Position numbers and translations under genes: made by a program
Shown here: positions 54,101 to 56,190 of the stretch, piece by piece
How positions within the stretch are numbered: position 1 is the stretch's first letter
Layout: the number at the start of each line of letters is the position of its first letter
Source: Rana temporaria
Taxonomy: Eukaryota > Chordata > Amphibia > Anura > Ranidae
DNA: 64,000 bases
Assembly (NCBI RefSeq): GCF_905171775.1
Contig: NC_053494.1
Location: 199,267,044-199,331,043, forward strand
Direction: 5' to 3'
The notes under the pieces: generated by a model
Database searches by the model: none
Seen by the model: only the letters and a program-made list of their open reading frames with translations
What the model was told of the DNA's origin: nothing

Positions 54101-55984
54101 GTTTAGGCCGATACGTATTCTTCTACCTATTTTTGTTAAAAAAAAATCGCAATAATCGTTTATCGGTTGGTTTGCGCAAAATTTATAGCGTTTACAAAAT
54201 AGGGGATAGTTTTTTTGCATTTTTATTTTTTTTACTAGTAATGGCGGCGATCAGCGATTTTTTTCGTGACTGCGACATTATGGCGGACACTTCGGACAAT
54301 TTTGACACATTTTTGGGACCATTGTCATTTTCACAGCAAAAAATGCATTTAAATTGCATTCTTTATTGTGAAAATTACAGTTGCAGTTTGGGAGTTAAAC
54401 ACAGGGGGCGCTGTAACATTTAGGGATCACTATGTGTGTGTTTACTAGTGTAGGGGGGTGTGGCTGTAGGACTGACATCATCGATCGAGTCTCCCTAATA
54501 AAAGGGATCACCCGATCGATGCGCCGCCACAGTGAAGCACGGGGAAGCCGTGTTTACACACGGCTCTCCCCGTTCTTCAGCTCCGGGGAGCGATCGCGAC
54601 GGAGCGGCTATAAACGAATAGCCGCGCCGTCGTCCCGGATCGCTCCCTGAGCGGACCCGACCTCCGCATGTACCGGGGGGGGGGGGGGTCCCGATCGGAC
54701 CCCCCACCCACGTCTAGGCAGGCACGTACAGGTAACGTGCCATTCTGCCGACGTAAATGTACATGAGGAGGTCGGGAAGTGGTTAAATTCTTCACACTGG
54801 TTTGTTGCGCTTCCGCTGCGGTGTTAAAAGACCTGCTTGGTGCATATTTGGTCAGTTGAAAAAAAAAAATCAAATATGCACCTTCCGTTGAAATGCATTG
54901 GAAATGTGTCAAAAACGCATAAAAAATGCACATGTATTGAGTATTTAATGCGATTTTTGAATCGCATGTGCTGTGAAAAACGCAGCGCACGTGTGGTAAA
55001 ATCGGTGTAAGTGTGAAAGGAGTTTTGCGTAAACCTTTATTACATTTGTGAGGTTTAATAAATCATAAACTAGCCTCTTCTATCTCTCAACACCCGATTA
55101 ATGCTTTGCAAATCACACCAACTGGTTATAATAGCAACAGACTCTTGTCCCTGCAACTTGCCTTCCTTTTACGTTGTGAACAGTCCAGTAGAGGGAGACC
55201 TGGTCCCTCCCTTGGCCTTACACCTGCCCCAGAATGTCCAGTGCCAGCAACTTAATATTGGTATTTGTTTTCTGGAGTCTTCTAGAAACATACAGCTCCT
55301 TCATTGTTGTATATTAAAGTGGAGTTCCACCCATAAATATAACATTACATCAGTAGTTTTAAAAAAATGTCATTAGTCCTTTACAAATTATTTTTTATTT
55401 TTTAGATGCCTTCAAAGTGTTGTTGCTAGGCAGAATAGTTAATCTTCCCACTTCCTGCACCTAGGTGCTTAATGCTTCCTAACCTACACCGCACAGACTC
55501 CTGGGAATGTAGTGGGTGTAACTTTCCAGGAGTCTGTGCACTCCCCAGTCTCAAAGAATCATGTGACTTGGACAGCACAGGTGCTGAAACCTGATCTGAC
55601 ACTGCTTGTGCAGCACTGAGCATGTGCGAGATTTGCAAGGCTGAAATCCAGGAAGTCATACAGTCTGGCTTCATGATGCCCACACTTAAGATGGCCCCAG
55701 TCAATTTCTATTTTATAAAGTGTCTAAATGCTGTAACAACCTAACAAAACGGACCTTAGTTTACAGACTAACTTTACTAGAATACATTAAGCTTGTGTAT
55801 TACAGGGGTATTTATATTTAAAAAGTGAAATTGTGGCCGGAACTCCGCTTTAAATACATTCAGTTTCCCTTATTTGTTTCTCTCTATTACAGGTCTGGAG
55901 AGAGTCACCATGCTGTACCTGGGACTGCACAACGTCCGTCAGACCTCCATGTTCCCACGTGACCCCAAAAGACTCACCCCATAG
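11357..55984 (+). CDS. DARS1: DARS1, cytosolic aspartyl-tRNA synthetase, 3' half (nine exons joined)
   Basis: The enzyme charges tRNA-Asp with aspartate in the cytosol and in vertebrates belongs to the multi-synthetase complex. Nine exons join in frame into 313 residues ending at a TAG, matching about residues 189-501 of the 501-residue vertebrate protein. Class II synthetase motifs appear in order: motif 1 (GFVEIQTPKI, exon at 11357), motif 2 (FRAEDSNTHRHLTEF, exon at 23532) and motif 3 (GGIGLERV, split over the exons at 52145 and 55893). The C terminus PRDPKRLTP is typical of the family. All introns are GT-AG and the phases agree at every junction. The anticodon-binding N-terminal half and promoter are not in the window, so the first 11.3 kb is presumably intron. 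No frameshift or stop was seen. Introns range from 237 bp to about 15 kb and are full of transposons. The identification is firm; the species is not known. Confidence 0.96.
11706..11840 (+). CDS. DARS1: DARS1 exon B
   Basis: The acceptor is TTTTCCCAG. The exon completes the split GCC codon and encodes AASEGGANVFTVSYFKTSAY through the ADFEKVFCIGP region, ending CCA G before GTAAGA (phase 1). It covers the SEGGANVF loop, which helps hold the aspartyl-adenylate, and the QSPQLYKQM segment that is highly conserved in aspartyl/asparaginyl enzymes. Confidence 0.96.
12042..13026. mobile_element. 985-bp TTAA element, copy 1
   Basis: Bounded by TTAA, with ends TTAACCACTTAAG and GTCGTTACGCGGTTAA as imperfect inverted repeats. 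The interior is shared with 22035-22987 (opposite orientation), 53800-54786 (same orientation) and parts of 6950-7700. It includes TTTTGCGCTATAAAC and ATGGCGGACACTTCGGA. No intact transposase. A non-autonomous element of a TTAA-specific superfamily (piggyBac- or Kolobok-like) is inferred. Confidence 0.7.
13027..13360. mobile_element. Relic of a small element with AATCAGCTTCCAG core
   Basis: GGATTTACTAAAATTGGAG, CCAATCAGCTTCCAGA and GCTGAAGTTAGAAG match the complete copy at 50881-51053. The right terminus is eroded. Confidence 0.45.
13361..13576. mobile_element. 216-bp almost perfect palindrome with 8-bp target duplication
   Basis: Termini TAAGGATGAGCTCTGGCG and its complement, nearly full-length arms and a centre at about 13468. 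AATACTAG is duplicated exactly at 13353-13360 and 13577-13584. The 8-bp duplication suggests hAT mobilisation. A diverged second copy is at 32370-32572. Confidence 0.8.
13703..14400. mobile_element. ~700-bp MITE with GATTCAG termini, family copy 2
   Basis: Ends GGCCTGGATTCAGATA and TATCTGAATCCGGGCC. Subterminal palindromic GTATCTATCGGCGGGCGTAG and the TTACGTAAACGACGTAAAA interior are as in the other copies. Confidence 0.75.
14401..14969. other. Intronic DNA, weak inverted-repeat content, poly(G) tract
   Basis: Repeated GACGGATGAAAA / TTTTCATCCGTC words at 14459-14615 suggest a small palindromic element. A run of about 19 G lies at 14884-14902. Nothing coding. Confidence 0.4.
14970..15645 (-). 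pseudogene. CR1-like LINE, 5'-truncated 3' end of the RT ORF
   Basis: On the minus strand, 15639-15043 encodes the C-terminal tail of a CR1/L2-group LINE ORF2: LEYAVQFWAPVLRKD, VQRRATKLIKGLED, SFEERL, then after one in-frame stop LFSLEKRRLRGDRI, then FFTVRAARMWNSLP. The 3' end follows with GACTTGATGGACTTGTGTC and an ACTATG word typical of CR1 tails. The catalytic RT domain and 5' end are missing, as expected for incomplete reverse transcription. Only the single stop at 15361-15363 breaks this frame, so the copy may be fairly young. Confidence 0.85.
15646..16040. other. Intronic DNA, nothing recognised
   Basis: GTTCACCTCTACATTTTTTC and GAAAAAATGTAAAGGTGAAC are inverted copies (about 15740-15762 and 16001-16031), so a small snap-back element probably covers 15740-16045. 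No coding. Confidence 0.4.
16041..17890. repeat. 53-bp minisatellite, ~25-30 units, interrupted
   Basis: The unit is about TTCTGAGATACAATACCGGA AGGGTTCCTAG(C/T)C(A/G)TTGG ATTGTCATACATACC. Units are divergent at the left (16041-16258 and 16790-17250) and nearly identical at 17340-17860, as expected for recent expansion at one end. An unrelated insertion sits at about 16259-16790. Confidence 0.9.
16259..16790. mobile_element. Insertion in the 53-bp array, hAT-like left end, with 31-bp tandem repeat
   Basis: It begins CAGGGGTGTCCAAATTT, a hAT-type terminus. It holds about six 31-bp units (GTTTAGGAGTGTCCCGTGTA CACAGTGCAGT, 16412-16620) and a poly(C) tract at 16627-16648. A matching right terminus was not found. 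Confidence 0.5.
17891..18795. other. Intronic DNA, nothing recognised
   Basis: No repeat structure or coding family was recognised. Minus-strand open frames at 18008-18322 show no resemblance to known proteins. Confidence 0.5.
18796..20126. mobile_element. hAT-related element expanded by a 24-bp / 29-bp minisatellite
   Basis: The right end GGTCAGATAAAGGTAAGCAA AG...TTTGGTGACCGCTG matches the right end of the hAT at 11161-11207. The interior is a 24-bp array (TTGGTGTCGTTGGGAGGAAT AGTG) at 18820-19770, then a 29-bp variant (CGGTGACGTTGGGAGGAGTA GCACCCAAC) at 19790-20045. Because 24 is a multiple of three, long minus-strand frames of PPNDTNTI repeats exist; these are not genes. Confidence 0.8.
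20127..21236. other. Intronic DNA, nothing recognised
   Basis: No repeats or coding families recognised. Mixed AT-rich sequence. Confidence 0.45.
21237..21684. mobile_element. T2-like MITE, right end truncated
   Basis: It starts TTAAAGGAGACGTCCAG and follows the layout of 22984-23456 (GTTTGGCTG, TTCTCCTGTG, CACAGGAGTGCA, GTTTTCAG, CACCTAGGTAAGTA, TTCCCATACTT). The terminal CTCCTTTAA is missing. Confidence 0.6.
22035..22987. mobile_element. TTAA element, copy 2, opposite orientation to copies 1 and 3
   Basis: TTAACCACTTAAGGACCGCC at the left and TCTTAAGTGGTTAA at the right, TTAA at both ends. The interior is the reverse complement of 12042-13026 with moderate divergence. Confidence 0.7.
22984..23456. 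mobile_element. T2/Kolobok-like MITE, complete
   Basis: TTAAAGGAGACCTACAGCC at the left, CATACTTCTCCTTTAA at the right, TTAA duplicated. It was inserted precisely at the TTAA that ends the neighbouring element and lies 75 bp upstream of a DARS1 exon. Confidence 0.7.
23532..23679 (+). CDS. DARS1: DARS1 exon C (motif 2)
   Basis: The acceptor is TTGTTCCACAG. The first two bases complete the Val of GPVFRAED. The exon carries motif 2, with the ATP-binding Arg of FRAED and the HRHLTEF segment, followed by VGLDIEMAF and a helix to GLQER. It ends on AG of a split Arg codon before GTAATG. Confidence 0.97.
23680..23982. other. Intronic DNA
   Basis: A poly(T) run of about 18 lies at 23732-23749. Otherwise nothing recognised. 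Confidence 0.5.
23983..24167. mobile_element. hAT MITE, palindromic
   Basis: Ends CGGTGGTTCTCAACTCC and GGAGTTGAGGACCACTG with extended complementarity (CCTGTCCTCAGGACCCACTA). The flanks ATCTAAAT and AATTAAAT agree at 6 of 8 positions. Confidence 0.7.
24168..24949. other. Intronic DNA with a single hAT-like terminus
   Basis: CAGGGGTCCCCAACCCCCGG at 24489-24508 is a typical hAT left end. No matching right end was found before 25370, so the element is incomplete or highly diverged. The long frame over 24222-24755 resembles no protein family. Confidence 0.4.
24950..25330. repeat. Degenerate tandem array, CCCCTTTACATTGCAGTG units
   Basis: About ten units of 18-23 bp at 24968-25165, then inverted-sense GACTGTGATGTAAAGGGG units at 25220-25325, together forming a loose inverted repeat. 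Confidence 0.7.
25371..25830 (-). mobile_element. Possible 3' end of a poly(A) retroelement
   Basis: A poly(T) run (25385-25399) followed by GTTTACAAACTTTTTTATTA looks like a LINE 3' end in minus orientation. No coding part is present, so the family is not determined. Confidence 0.3.
25929..26075 (+). CDS. DARS1: DARS1 exon D
   Basis: The acceptor is TTTTTTCCAG after a T-rich tract. The exon completes the Arg codon, then reads FQTEIQTVCRQFP, the FKFLEPTLRLEY core strand and the helix LAMLREAGVEMGDEEDL. It ends on AG of a split Ser codon before GTGTGT. Confidence 0.96.
26076..26690. other. Intronic DNA, nothing recognised
   Basis: AT-rich intron sequence with no repeat structure seen. Confidence 0.5.
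26691..27254. mobile_element. Snap-back MITE, ~560-bp near-palindrome
   Basis: TTAAAGCGGGGGTTCACCC at the left, GGGTGAACCTCCACTTTTAA at the right. The arms are complementary nearly to the centre at about 26970 (GGCGCCTGCGCAG). TTAA at both ends. Confidence 0.75.
27340..27960 (-). mobile_element. Diverged Penelope pseudo-LTR-like fragment
   Basis: The layout matches the inverted piece at 36260-36529: a CATACTCACAAA segment, an AAAAGGCTT segment, then ACGCGTTTC...TTCCTCAGAGC. It contains a complete hammerhead-like motif. There is no RT coding. Confidence 0.5.
27706..27745 (-). ncRNA. Hammerhead-ribozyme-like motif
   Basis: The minus strand reads GGCT, CTGAGGA, one extra A, stem II GAGG/CCTT, GAAA, CGCGTA, AGCC. 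The flanking GGCT/AGCC pair as stem I and the predicted cleavage site is GTA. The stem sequences differ from those at 36948 while still pairing, which suggests covariation. Confidence 0.5.
27961..28232. other. Intronic DNA, nothing recognised
   Basis: Short AT-rich intron stretch before the small exon. Confidence 0.5.
28233..28275 (+). CDS. DARS1: DARS1 exon E (43-bp small exon)
   Basis: A very short exon reading STPNEKLLGRLVKEK after a TTTTTCAG acceptor, with a GTAATG donor. It starts in phase 2 and ends in phase 0. The encoded stretch matches the conserved STPNEKLLG segment of vertebrate DARS1. It is too short to detect except by homology and splice phase. Confidence 0.95.
28316..28946. 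mobile_element. Nested palindromic elements with TTCACA ends
   Basis: The outer ends are CTTTCACAGGGCTTTTTGG and AGTGTGAAATCAGCCTTAA. An inner element from about 28590 to 28868 has ends CATTCACACCTAGGCG and AGGTGTGAATGCAGCC and resembles 1895-2205. The open frames here are non-coding. Confidence 0.5.
28947..29471. other. Intronic DNA, likely snap-back relic
   Basis: ATTCCAGGTATGGTAATGTTT and its near complement AAATTTCCATACCTGGAAT (28968 and 29447) bracket the stretch, as do GCTTGGACCAATG and CATTGGTCCAAGC. A decayed palindromic element is therefore likely. Confidence 0.45.
29472..29714. mobile_element. Palindromic MITE, GGCCAGTTCACACCAGATGC termini
   Basis: The left terminus and its complement GCATCTGGTGTGAACTGGCC are exact over 20 bp. 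The arms continue inward (TGGAATACATGGAAAAC). Confidence 0.75.
29715..30444. other. Intronic DNA with possible element relic
   Basis: 29920-30255 shares words with 7740-7990 (TAATGTGCTAGTATG, TTAGGAGATATTC), in an apparently rearranged order. Nothing coding. Confidence 0.35.
30445..32345. mobile_element. Composite: TTTCACACT element split by a second element and a giant palindrome
   Basis: The outer ends CCCTTTCACACTTGTGCGAC and GTGTGAAAGGGGCC bracket two insertions. One, about 30607-31015, has CTTTCACATTGGGCGG and CAATGTGAAAGG ends. The other is the 1.1-kb palindrome listed separately. No coding. Confidence 0.5.
31109..32243. repeat. 1,135-bp near-perfect palindrome
   Basis: The arms (about 31109-31670 and 31682-32243) are complementary with few mismatches, from GTGCTAAGTGATGATATGAT to its complement. 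The loop is about 10 bp near 31676. ACGCTATGTGTTTCTCCTG resembles degenerate Penelope pseudo-LTR sequence, so a head-to-head fragment pair is plausible. Confidence 0.85.
32370..32572. mobile_element. Second copy of the TAAGGATGAGCTC palindrome
   Basis: Same termini and centre as 13361-13576 with internal deletions and substitutions. No clear target duplication, because a TTAA element begins immediately to its right. Confidence 0.75.
32573..33495. mobile_element. T2-like MITE interrupted by a TAA-flanked palindrome
   Basis: TTAAAGGAGTTGTAAAGG at the left and TTTACAACCCCTTTAA at the right, TTAA at both ends. The element is about 500 bp once the insertion at 32826-33244 is removed. Confidence 0.65.
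32826..33244. mobile_element. Palindromic MITE, PIF/Harbinger-like
   Basis: Ends AGCCTCGTACACACGATAGG and CCTATCGTGTGTACGAGGCC, with TAA on both sides (32823-32825 and 33245-33247). A 3-bp TWA duplication is typical of PIF/Harbinger. The arms contain repeated AACCGATGG/CCATCGGTT words. Confidence 0.65.
33509..33649. mobile_element. hAT MITE, second copy of the CTTCAAACTACGGCCC family
   Basis: Nearly the same sequence as 7449-7594 (TTCAAACTACGGCCCTCCAG and complement). The flanks GTGCAAAT and GGTTTAAAT are similar but not identical. Confidence 0.75.
33806..33886 (+). CDS. DARS1: DARS1 exon F
   Basis: The acceptor is TTCTCCCAG. Exactly 27 codons read YDTDFYILDKYP and the RPFYTMPDP segment, ending in phase 0 before GTGAGT. 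The strand around RPFYTMP lies in the aspartate-binding active site. The downstream intron holds the DIRS/Penelope nest and is about 15.3 kb long. Confidence 0.96.
33971..34129. mobile_element. Left half of a MITE split by the DIRS insertion
   Basis: GGGGGCCCTTTCACACGGGG starts the element. GACCTGATCGGACC and CAGACAGATGG are typical of the interior. The presumed right half resumes at 46841 (GGATGAAAACTGACAGG). Confidence 0.45.
34130..34279 (+). repeat. DIRS left inverted terminal repeat
   Basis: TACATCACGGGACACAGAGC at 34141 and CCATAGGAGGAGTACCTCAG at its inner end are complementary to 46661-46800. The outermost bases TTTCTTTCTCG are unique to this end and reappear, complemented, in the internal complementary region. 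Confidence 0.85.
35432..36259 (+). pseudogene. DIRS gag-like ORF, N-terminal part
   Basis: The start ATG has a good context (ACCATGG). The protein is acidic and Ser/Pro-rich, with a basic KRTRSPSPEQEPSDSE patch near residue 85 and a conserved-looking DWIKPDRVFLPPKKFSVLYP segment near residue 192. This frame closes at 36227-36229 because of an apparent one-base loss around 36203-36207. In the neighbouring frame coding continues to the Penelope insertion at 36259 and resumes at 42926. The role is inferred from position only (nucleocapsid-like protein of DIRS elements). Confidence 0.7.
36260..36529 (-). repeat. Inverted 5' tail of the Penelope-like element
   Basis: The reverse complement of 36908-37172, from GAAGAAAAAGAGCGGAGGGC to GGTGGTAATGGGAC. 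It makes the 5' end of the insertion a 270-bp inverted repeat with ~380 bp between the arms. Confidence 0.85.
36448..36487 (-). ncRNA. Hammerhead-like motif in the inverted 5' tail
   Basis: The same 40 bases on the opposite strand. It would be present in antisense transcripts only. Confidence 0.5.
36529..36673 (+). repeat. Partial upstream copy of the ORF2 3' end
   Basis: TACTGGATCTTCACCCTGGG through CCACCCACTATCACAGTAC repeats 41080-41222, the last 24 codons of ORF2 plus ~70 bp. It then joins the pseudo-LTR directly, lacking the 1.05 kb that separates them downstream. Confidence 0.85.
36674..37317 (+). repeat. Penelope 5' pseudo-LTR
   Basis: Nearly identical to 42272-42918 over about 645 bp. 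It includes a C-rich tract (36781-36803), a hammerhead-like motif and TTATTGGAATAAATATTTTT, which contains an AATAAA poly(A) signal. Confidence 0.9.
36948..36987 (+). ncRNA. Hammerhead-ribozyme-like motif in 5' pseudo-LTR
   Basis: AGCT, CTGAGGA, AA, GGGG/CCCC stem II with TACG loop, GAAA, CGCGTC, AGCT. The AGCT flanks pair as a 4-bp stem I. AC/GT form a minimal stem III and cleavage would follow GTC at 36981-36983. Minimal type I hammerheads are established in Penelope-like pseudo-LTRs. The extra AA at the base of stem II is unusual. Confidence 0.6.
37428..38711 (+). CDS. Penelope-like ORF1 protein, function unknown
   Basis: An intact 427-residue frame upstream of the RT. The N-terminal ~60 residues are acidic. 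Then comes a helical segment around residues 45-125 (MISAFYRLKHLLEDEMTQWW, LLQKYLEVNRIPRGLRINKL) that resembles the upstream region of other vertebrate Neptune-like elements. Residues ~115-170 are Glu/Lys-rich and likely helical. Residues ~225-270 are very Asn/Lys-rich and basic (ENKNKNNKNKNNRHENR), suggesting RNA binding. No enzymatic motif is visible. Its last 211 bp overlap the start of ORF2 in the -1 frame, so the two proteins may be linked by frameshifting or reinitiation. An RNA-binding role is inference. Confidence 0.75.
   Translation: MVLSIEERQLRRASLAKGFLNSIDNYEQQPEEQDTNTDTDSISVREEKMISAFYRLKHLLEDEMTQWWDIILLQKYLEVNRIPRGLRINKLVNFLDDDLHQEWVIKMRQYNKTWLEMIMKQRERNMENIKTDISNVQDELAAFIEIEGFSEWDTNINEQIMEFESEMIIRKSGKFERDRQDYLSGCEFNWRREQNMPPSEERTHRGASPSTNHPQSDHSVRNIDNRPTSTNENKNKNNKNKNNRHENRTIQQYKNRLKTKYRNTNIRNRNNGDISHSEPVRPPIQDRFPPPWVYKEAQGVTNANMARTNERIAKTNTPTEIDNRPQHEENLNVAELSQLEPVPQETQIEPTSEGTIGGCKSKIATIAKKDANTSPFFGKGAAGWTRPAAQKNATARPTPSPPNTRRMRNLREGDKGEGRNPGRELKK
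38501..41152 (+). pseudogene. Penelope-like reverse transcriptase with GIY-YIG endonuclease, one internal stop
   Basis: The enzyme nicks DNA and reverse-transcribes the element RNA. RT signatures in order: ADKGGGLVIQDREQYLEEAY, FYHIPKIHKSLERPPGRPIV, WLSLDVVSLYTCI (motif A), GTAMGARFAPSYANLFMG (motif B), YSRYIDDILIIW (motif C, YIDD at 40001-40012) and LIFLDLELRAEE. A Cys-rich linker KCGVNTCGNCSHM follows, then the GIY-YIG endonuclease IICPCGLLYVGRTSRQLRTR with MNEHRSS. The linker and endonuclease are typical of Penelope/Neptune. One in-frame TGA (39575-39577) lies between the conserved RT N-terminal segment and motif A. No other break is visible. The first ~50 codons overlap ORF1, and the true start may lie a little downstream. 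Confidence 0.92.
41223..42271 (+). other. Penelope 3' region, absent from the upstream partial copy
   Basis: AT-rich sequence, then CACCACTAGAGGGC words, then an extremely CpG-rich patch (41930-42015, GCGCGC repeats). No coding. In the partial upstream copy, the bases before and after this segment are joined directly. Confidence 0.6.
42272..42918 (+). repeat. Penelope 3' pseudo-LTR
   Basis: Nearly identical to the 5' copy. The C tract is longer and uninterrupted (42380-42402). It ends within the target duplication. Confidence 0.9.
42549..42588 (+). ncRNA. Hammerhead-ribozyme-like motif in 3' pseudo-LTR
   Basis: Identical to the 5' copy at 36948-36987. Two cleavage sites one element length apart would release a unit-length RNA, as proposed for other hammerhead-bearing retroelements. 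Confidence 0.6.
42926..43421 (+). pseudogene. DIRS gag-like ORF, C-terminal part after the insertion
   Basis: The frame continues from 36259 as if uninterrupted once the 14-bp target duplication is counted once. It reads AQQAEEFSDIPRAIRFTVDA. A second one-base shift near 43215 moves coding to the frame that ends at 43421 in a basic tail (LPVKKKARGPAFKR, QWYRKPAKPAPK), as expected for a nucleic-acid-binding protein. Confidence 0.65.
43430..45311 (+). pseudogene. DIRS reverse transcriptase / RNase H
   Basis: The polyprotein copies element RNA into DNA and degrades the template. RT motifs in order: FIIPKPNGDVRPILDLKGVN, MASIDIKDAYLHVPI (motif A), FQFVALPFGLATAP (motif B), then after a one-base shift in the C-run near 43965, LAYLDDLLVV (motif C, YLDD at 44037-44048) and LEYLGMRLD. 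RNase H follows with TTDASLMGWGAIL, INILELRAARLAL and IQSDNATAVAYINHRGG, giving the D-E-D residues. The C terminus ends HLNLTAWKLNP, as in other DIRS elements. The start overlaps the end of gag in another frame. The single shift in a homopolymer could be real or a sequencing error. Confidence 0.88.
45265..46327 (+). CDS. DIRS tyrosine recombinase
   Basis: It integrates the circular cDNA. In a different frame from the RT and overlapping its last ~45 bp, the ORF reads LTASKFDGLEAESLILRGRG, a SAM-like DNA-binding N-terminal region (VIYYRVWKAYVGWCESKLWL), then the catalytic domain: Arg I in SARRVSELAAL, the HSTR box (AHSTRAMGASWAA) and the nucleophile region FTRFYQLDV with the Tyr. All recognisable catalytic residues are present and no break is visible. 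The long upstream open stretch of this frame over the RT is not counted. The ORF ends 165 bp before the internal complementary region. Confidence 0.85.
46492..46610 (+). repeat. DIRS internal complementary region
   Basis: GTGATGTACGAGAAAGAAA is the complement of the element's left edge. After AAGGG, ATTTTTAATACAGCTTACC through TTTTTCTTGGAGTACATCAC is the complement of its right edge. The region therefore spells the junction of the two ends, the hallmark used to template circularisation in DIRS-1. Confidence 0.85.
46661..46840 (+). repeat. DIRS right inverted terminal repeat
   Basis: ACTGAGGTACTCCTCCTATG through CTCTGTGTCCCGTGATGTAC is the complement of the left repeat. It has an extra ~40 unique bases at the outer end (CCAAGAAAAGGATTTTACAG onward). 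Confidence 0.85.
46841..47601. other. MITE remnant, TTAGGC repeat and poly(C)
   Basis: 46841-47030 looks like the right part of the element interrupted by DIRS. TTAGGC is repeated four times at 47037-47062. A poly(C) run of 18 lies at 47272-47289. The rest is plain intron. Confidence 0.5.
47602..48604. mobile_element. ~1-kb TTAA element with internal CCACCAGTGCC tandem repeat
   Basis: TTAACCACTAGGCGTCC at the left and GGTAAGCAAGTGGTTAA at the right, TTAA at both ends. Inside, imperfect GTGCCACCTATCA units at 47885-48185 give way to four identical 24-bp units (GTGCCCACCAGTGCCGCCTT ATCG) at 48197-48300. GTGATCAAATACCACCAAAA near 48440 is shared with the 985-bp family. The same type of element lies at 60716-62854. 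Confidence 0.7.
48605..49152. other. Intronic DNA, nothing recognised
   Basis: AT-rich intron upstream of the exon. No repeat structure seen. Confidence 0.5.
49153..49264 (+). CDS. DARS1: DARS1 exon G
   Basis: The acceptor is CCCTCCCACAG. The exon reads KYSNSYDMFMRGEEILSGAQ, then VHDAQLLTERAQHHAI, ending ATT G before GTAAGG (phase 1). MRGEEILSGAQR is the conserved segment around the active-site SGAQR of aspartyl synthetases. Confidence 0.96.
49344..50160 (+). mobile_element. Tc1-like 5' terminus split by a MITE
   Basis: TATATTACCAAAAGTATTGG GACGCCTGCCTTTACAC (49345-49382) is a Tc1-like end. It resumes at about 50133 with AACTTAAATGGCATCCCAGT, which follows it in intact vertebrate Tc1 elements. 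The transposase is not present here. Confidence 0.75.
49387..50132. mobile_element. ~745-bp GATTCAG-terminus MITE, family copy 3, inside Tc1
   Basis: Ends TAGCTGGGTTCAGAG and CTGAATCCAGCTA. Subterminal GCCGGCGTATCCGTAGATAC. The interior ACGGACGGCGCATGCGCCGT is shared with 51168-51897 and others. Confidence 0.75.
50260..50412. repeat. 153-bp near-perfect hairpin
   Basis: GGAGCAACTCTTAAACTAAA and its complement TTTAGTTTAAGAGTTGCTCC end arms of about 70 bp. The loop is near CTGCCTGCCCCCCC. Confidence 0.85.
50413..50880. other. Intronic DNA, nothing recognised
   Basis: No coding family or repeat was identified. Confidence 0.5.
50881..51053. mobile_element. 173-bp MITE, TTGATTTACTAAAACTGGAG termini
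   Basis: The left terminus is matched by CTCCAGTTTCAGTAAATCGA at the right. The interior ACCAATCAGCTTCCAGG and GAAGTTAGAAGCTGATTGG are inverted too. Confidence 0.7.
51092..51167. repeat. (GT)n(AT)n(AC)n compound microsatellite
   Basis: About 11 GT, 22 AT and 5 AC units. The order makes the whole tract self-complementary. It continues as (TG)n after the neighbouring MITE at 51898. Confidence 0.95.
51168..51897. mobile_element. ~730-bp GATTCAG-terminus MITE, family copy 4
   Basis: Ends TTGCCCAGAATCAGAG and CTCTGAATCCAGCTAA, with GCCGGCGTATCAGTAGATAC inside. The interior is very similar to copy 3, which is 1.8 kb away in the same orientation. Confidence 0.75.
51898..52144. other. Intronic DNA before exon H
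   Basis: A short TG repeat then AT-rich sequence with the branch/acceptor region of exon H. Confidence 0.5.
52145..52216 (+). CDS. DARS1: DARS1 exon H (start of motif 3)
   Basis: The acceptor is TTTACTTTAG. It completes the Asp codon and reads LEKIKAYIDSFRYGAPPHAG then GGI, ending G before GTAACT (phase 1). The GAPPHAGGGIG stretch enters class II motif 3, which binds ATP. Confidence 0.96.
52217..52629. other. Intronic DNA, probable inverted repeat
   Basis: CTGTCCCCTGCCAGTATGCTG (52320) and CAGCATGCTGGCAGGGGACAG (52526) are complementary, so 52300-52545 is probably a palindromic element of about 245 bp. Confidence 0.55.
52630..53171. mobile_element. 540-bp TTAA MITE, left member of an inverted pair
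   Basis: TTAAAGCGGAGTTCCGGCC at the left, GGGTGGAACTCCACTTTAA at the right, TTAA at both ends. It is almost the reverse complement of 55314-55853. Confidence 0.8.
53172..53799. mobile_element. Palindromic element with GCGGCGC / TTTCACAC ends and flanking intron
   Basis: About 53371-53735 has CCTTTTCACAATGGGGCGG at one end and CTGCTTTCACACTGAGCAG at the other. The interior is similar to 30607-31015 (TAGCGGC, CCACTAGCG, CCCGCACCG). Outside it nothing is recognised. Confidence 0.5.
53800..54786. mobile_element. 987-bp TTAA element, copy 3
   Basis: TTAACCACTTAAGCCCC at the left, GGTCGGGAAGTGGTTAA at the right. Same orientation and order as 12042-13026, with GTTTAGGCCGATACGTATTC and ATGGCGGACACTTCGGA conserved. 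A C/G-run differs. Confidence 0.75.
54787..55313. other. Intronic DNA with a likely small palindromic element
   Basis: CTTCACACTGGTTTG near 54790 and GTGTAAGTGTGAAAGGAG near 55005 suggest one more TTCACAC-type element. The rest shows nothing. Confidence 0.4.
55314..55853. mobile_element. 540-bp TTAA MITE, right member of an inverted pair
   Basis: TTAAAGTGGAGTTCCACCC at the left, GGCCGGAACTCCGCTTTAA at the right. It lies opposite in orientation to 52630-53171 with very high similarity, and ends 40 bp before the last DARS1 exon. Confidence 0.8.
55893..55984 (+). CDS. DARS1: DARS1 terminal exon (motif 3 and C terminus)
   Basis: The acceptor is TCTCTATTACAG. It reads GLERVTMLYLGLHNVRQTSM, then FPRDPKRLTP and a TAG stop. 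GLERV carries the motif 3 arginine that contacts ATP. A 540-bp mobile element ends only 40 bp upstream of this exon. Confidence 0.97.
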
Positions 55985-56190
55985 AGACCCTCTTCTTGGA
56001 AGTCACCTGCTATACATATTCTAGACTGTACACCGCACTCCTAACACTTCTTACAATCACAAACCATGGACCTCAGACTAGGCCTATAACACATCCTAAC
56101 ACTGCACTACCCCCCCAAGCTGTCCATCAAGAGTTGCTGGATCCCATAGCCTTACTTTTTTCTTGTGTTATTAAATACTGGAGCTGCTAA
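55985..56190 (+). promoter_or_regulatory. DARS1: DARS1 3' UTR with candidate poly(A) signal
   Basis: Unique-looking sequence follows the stop. An ATTAAA at 56170-56175 is the nearest poly(A)-signal variant, 186 bp after the stop. Canonical AATAAA sites occur only much farther on (59254 and 59316). Which one is used cannot be told from sequence. Confidence 0.45.
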
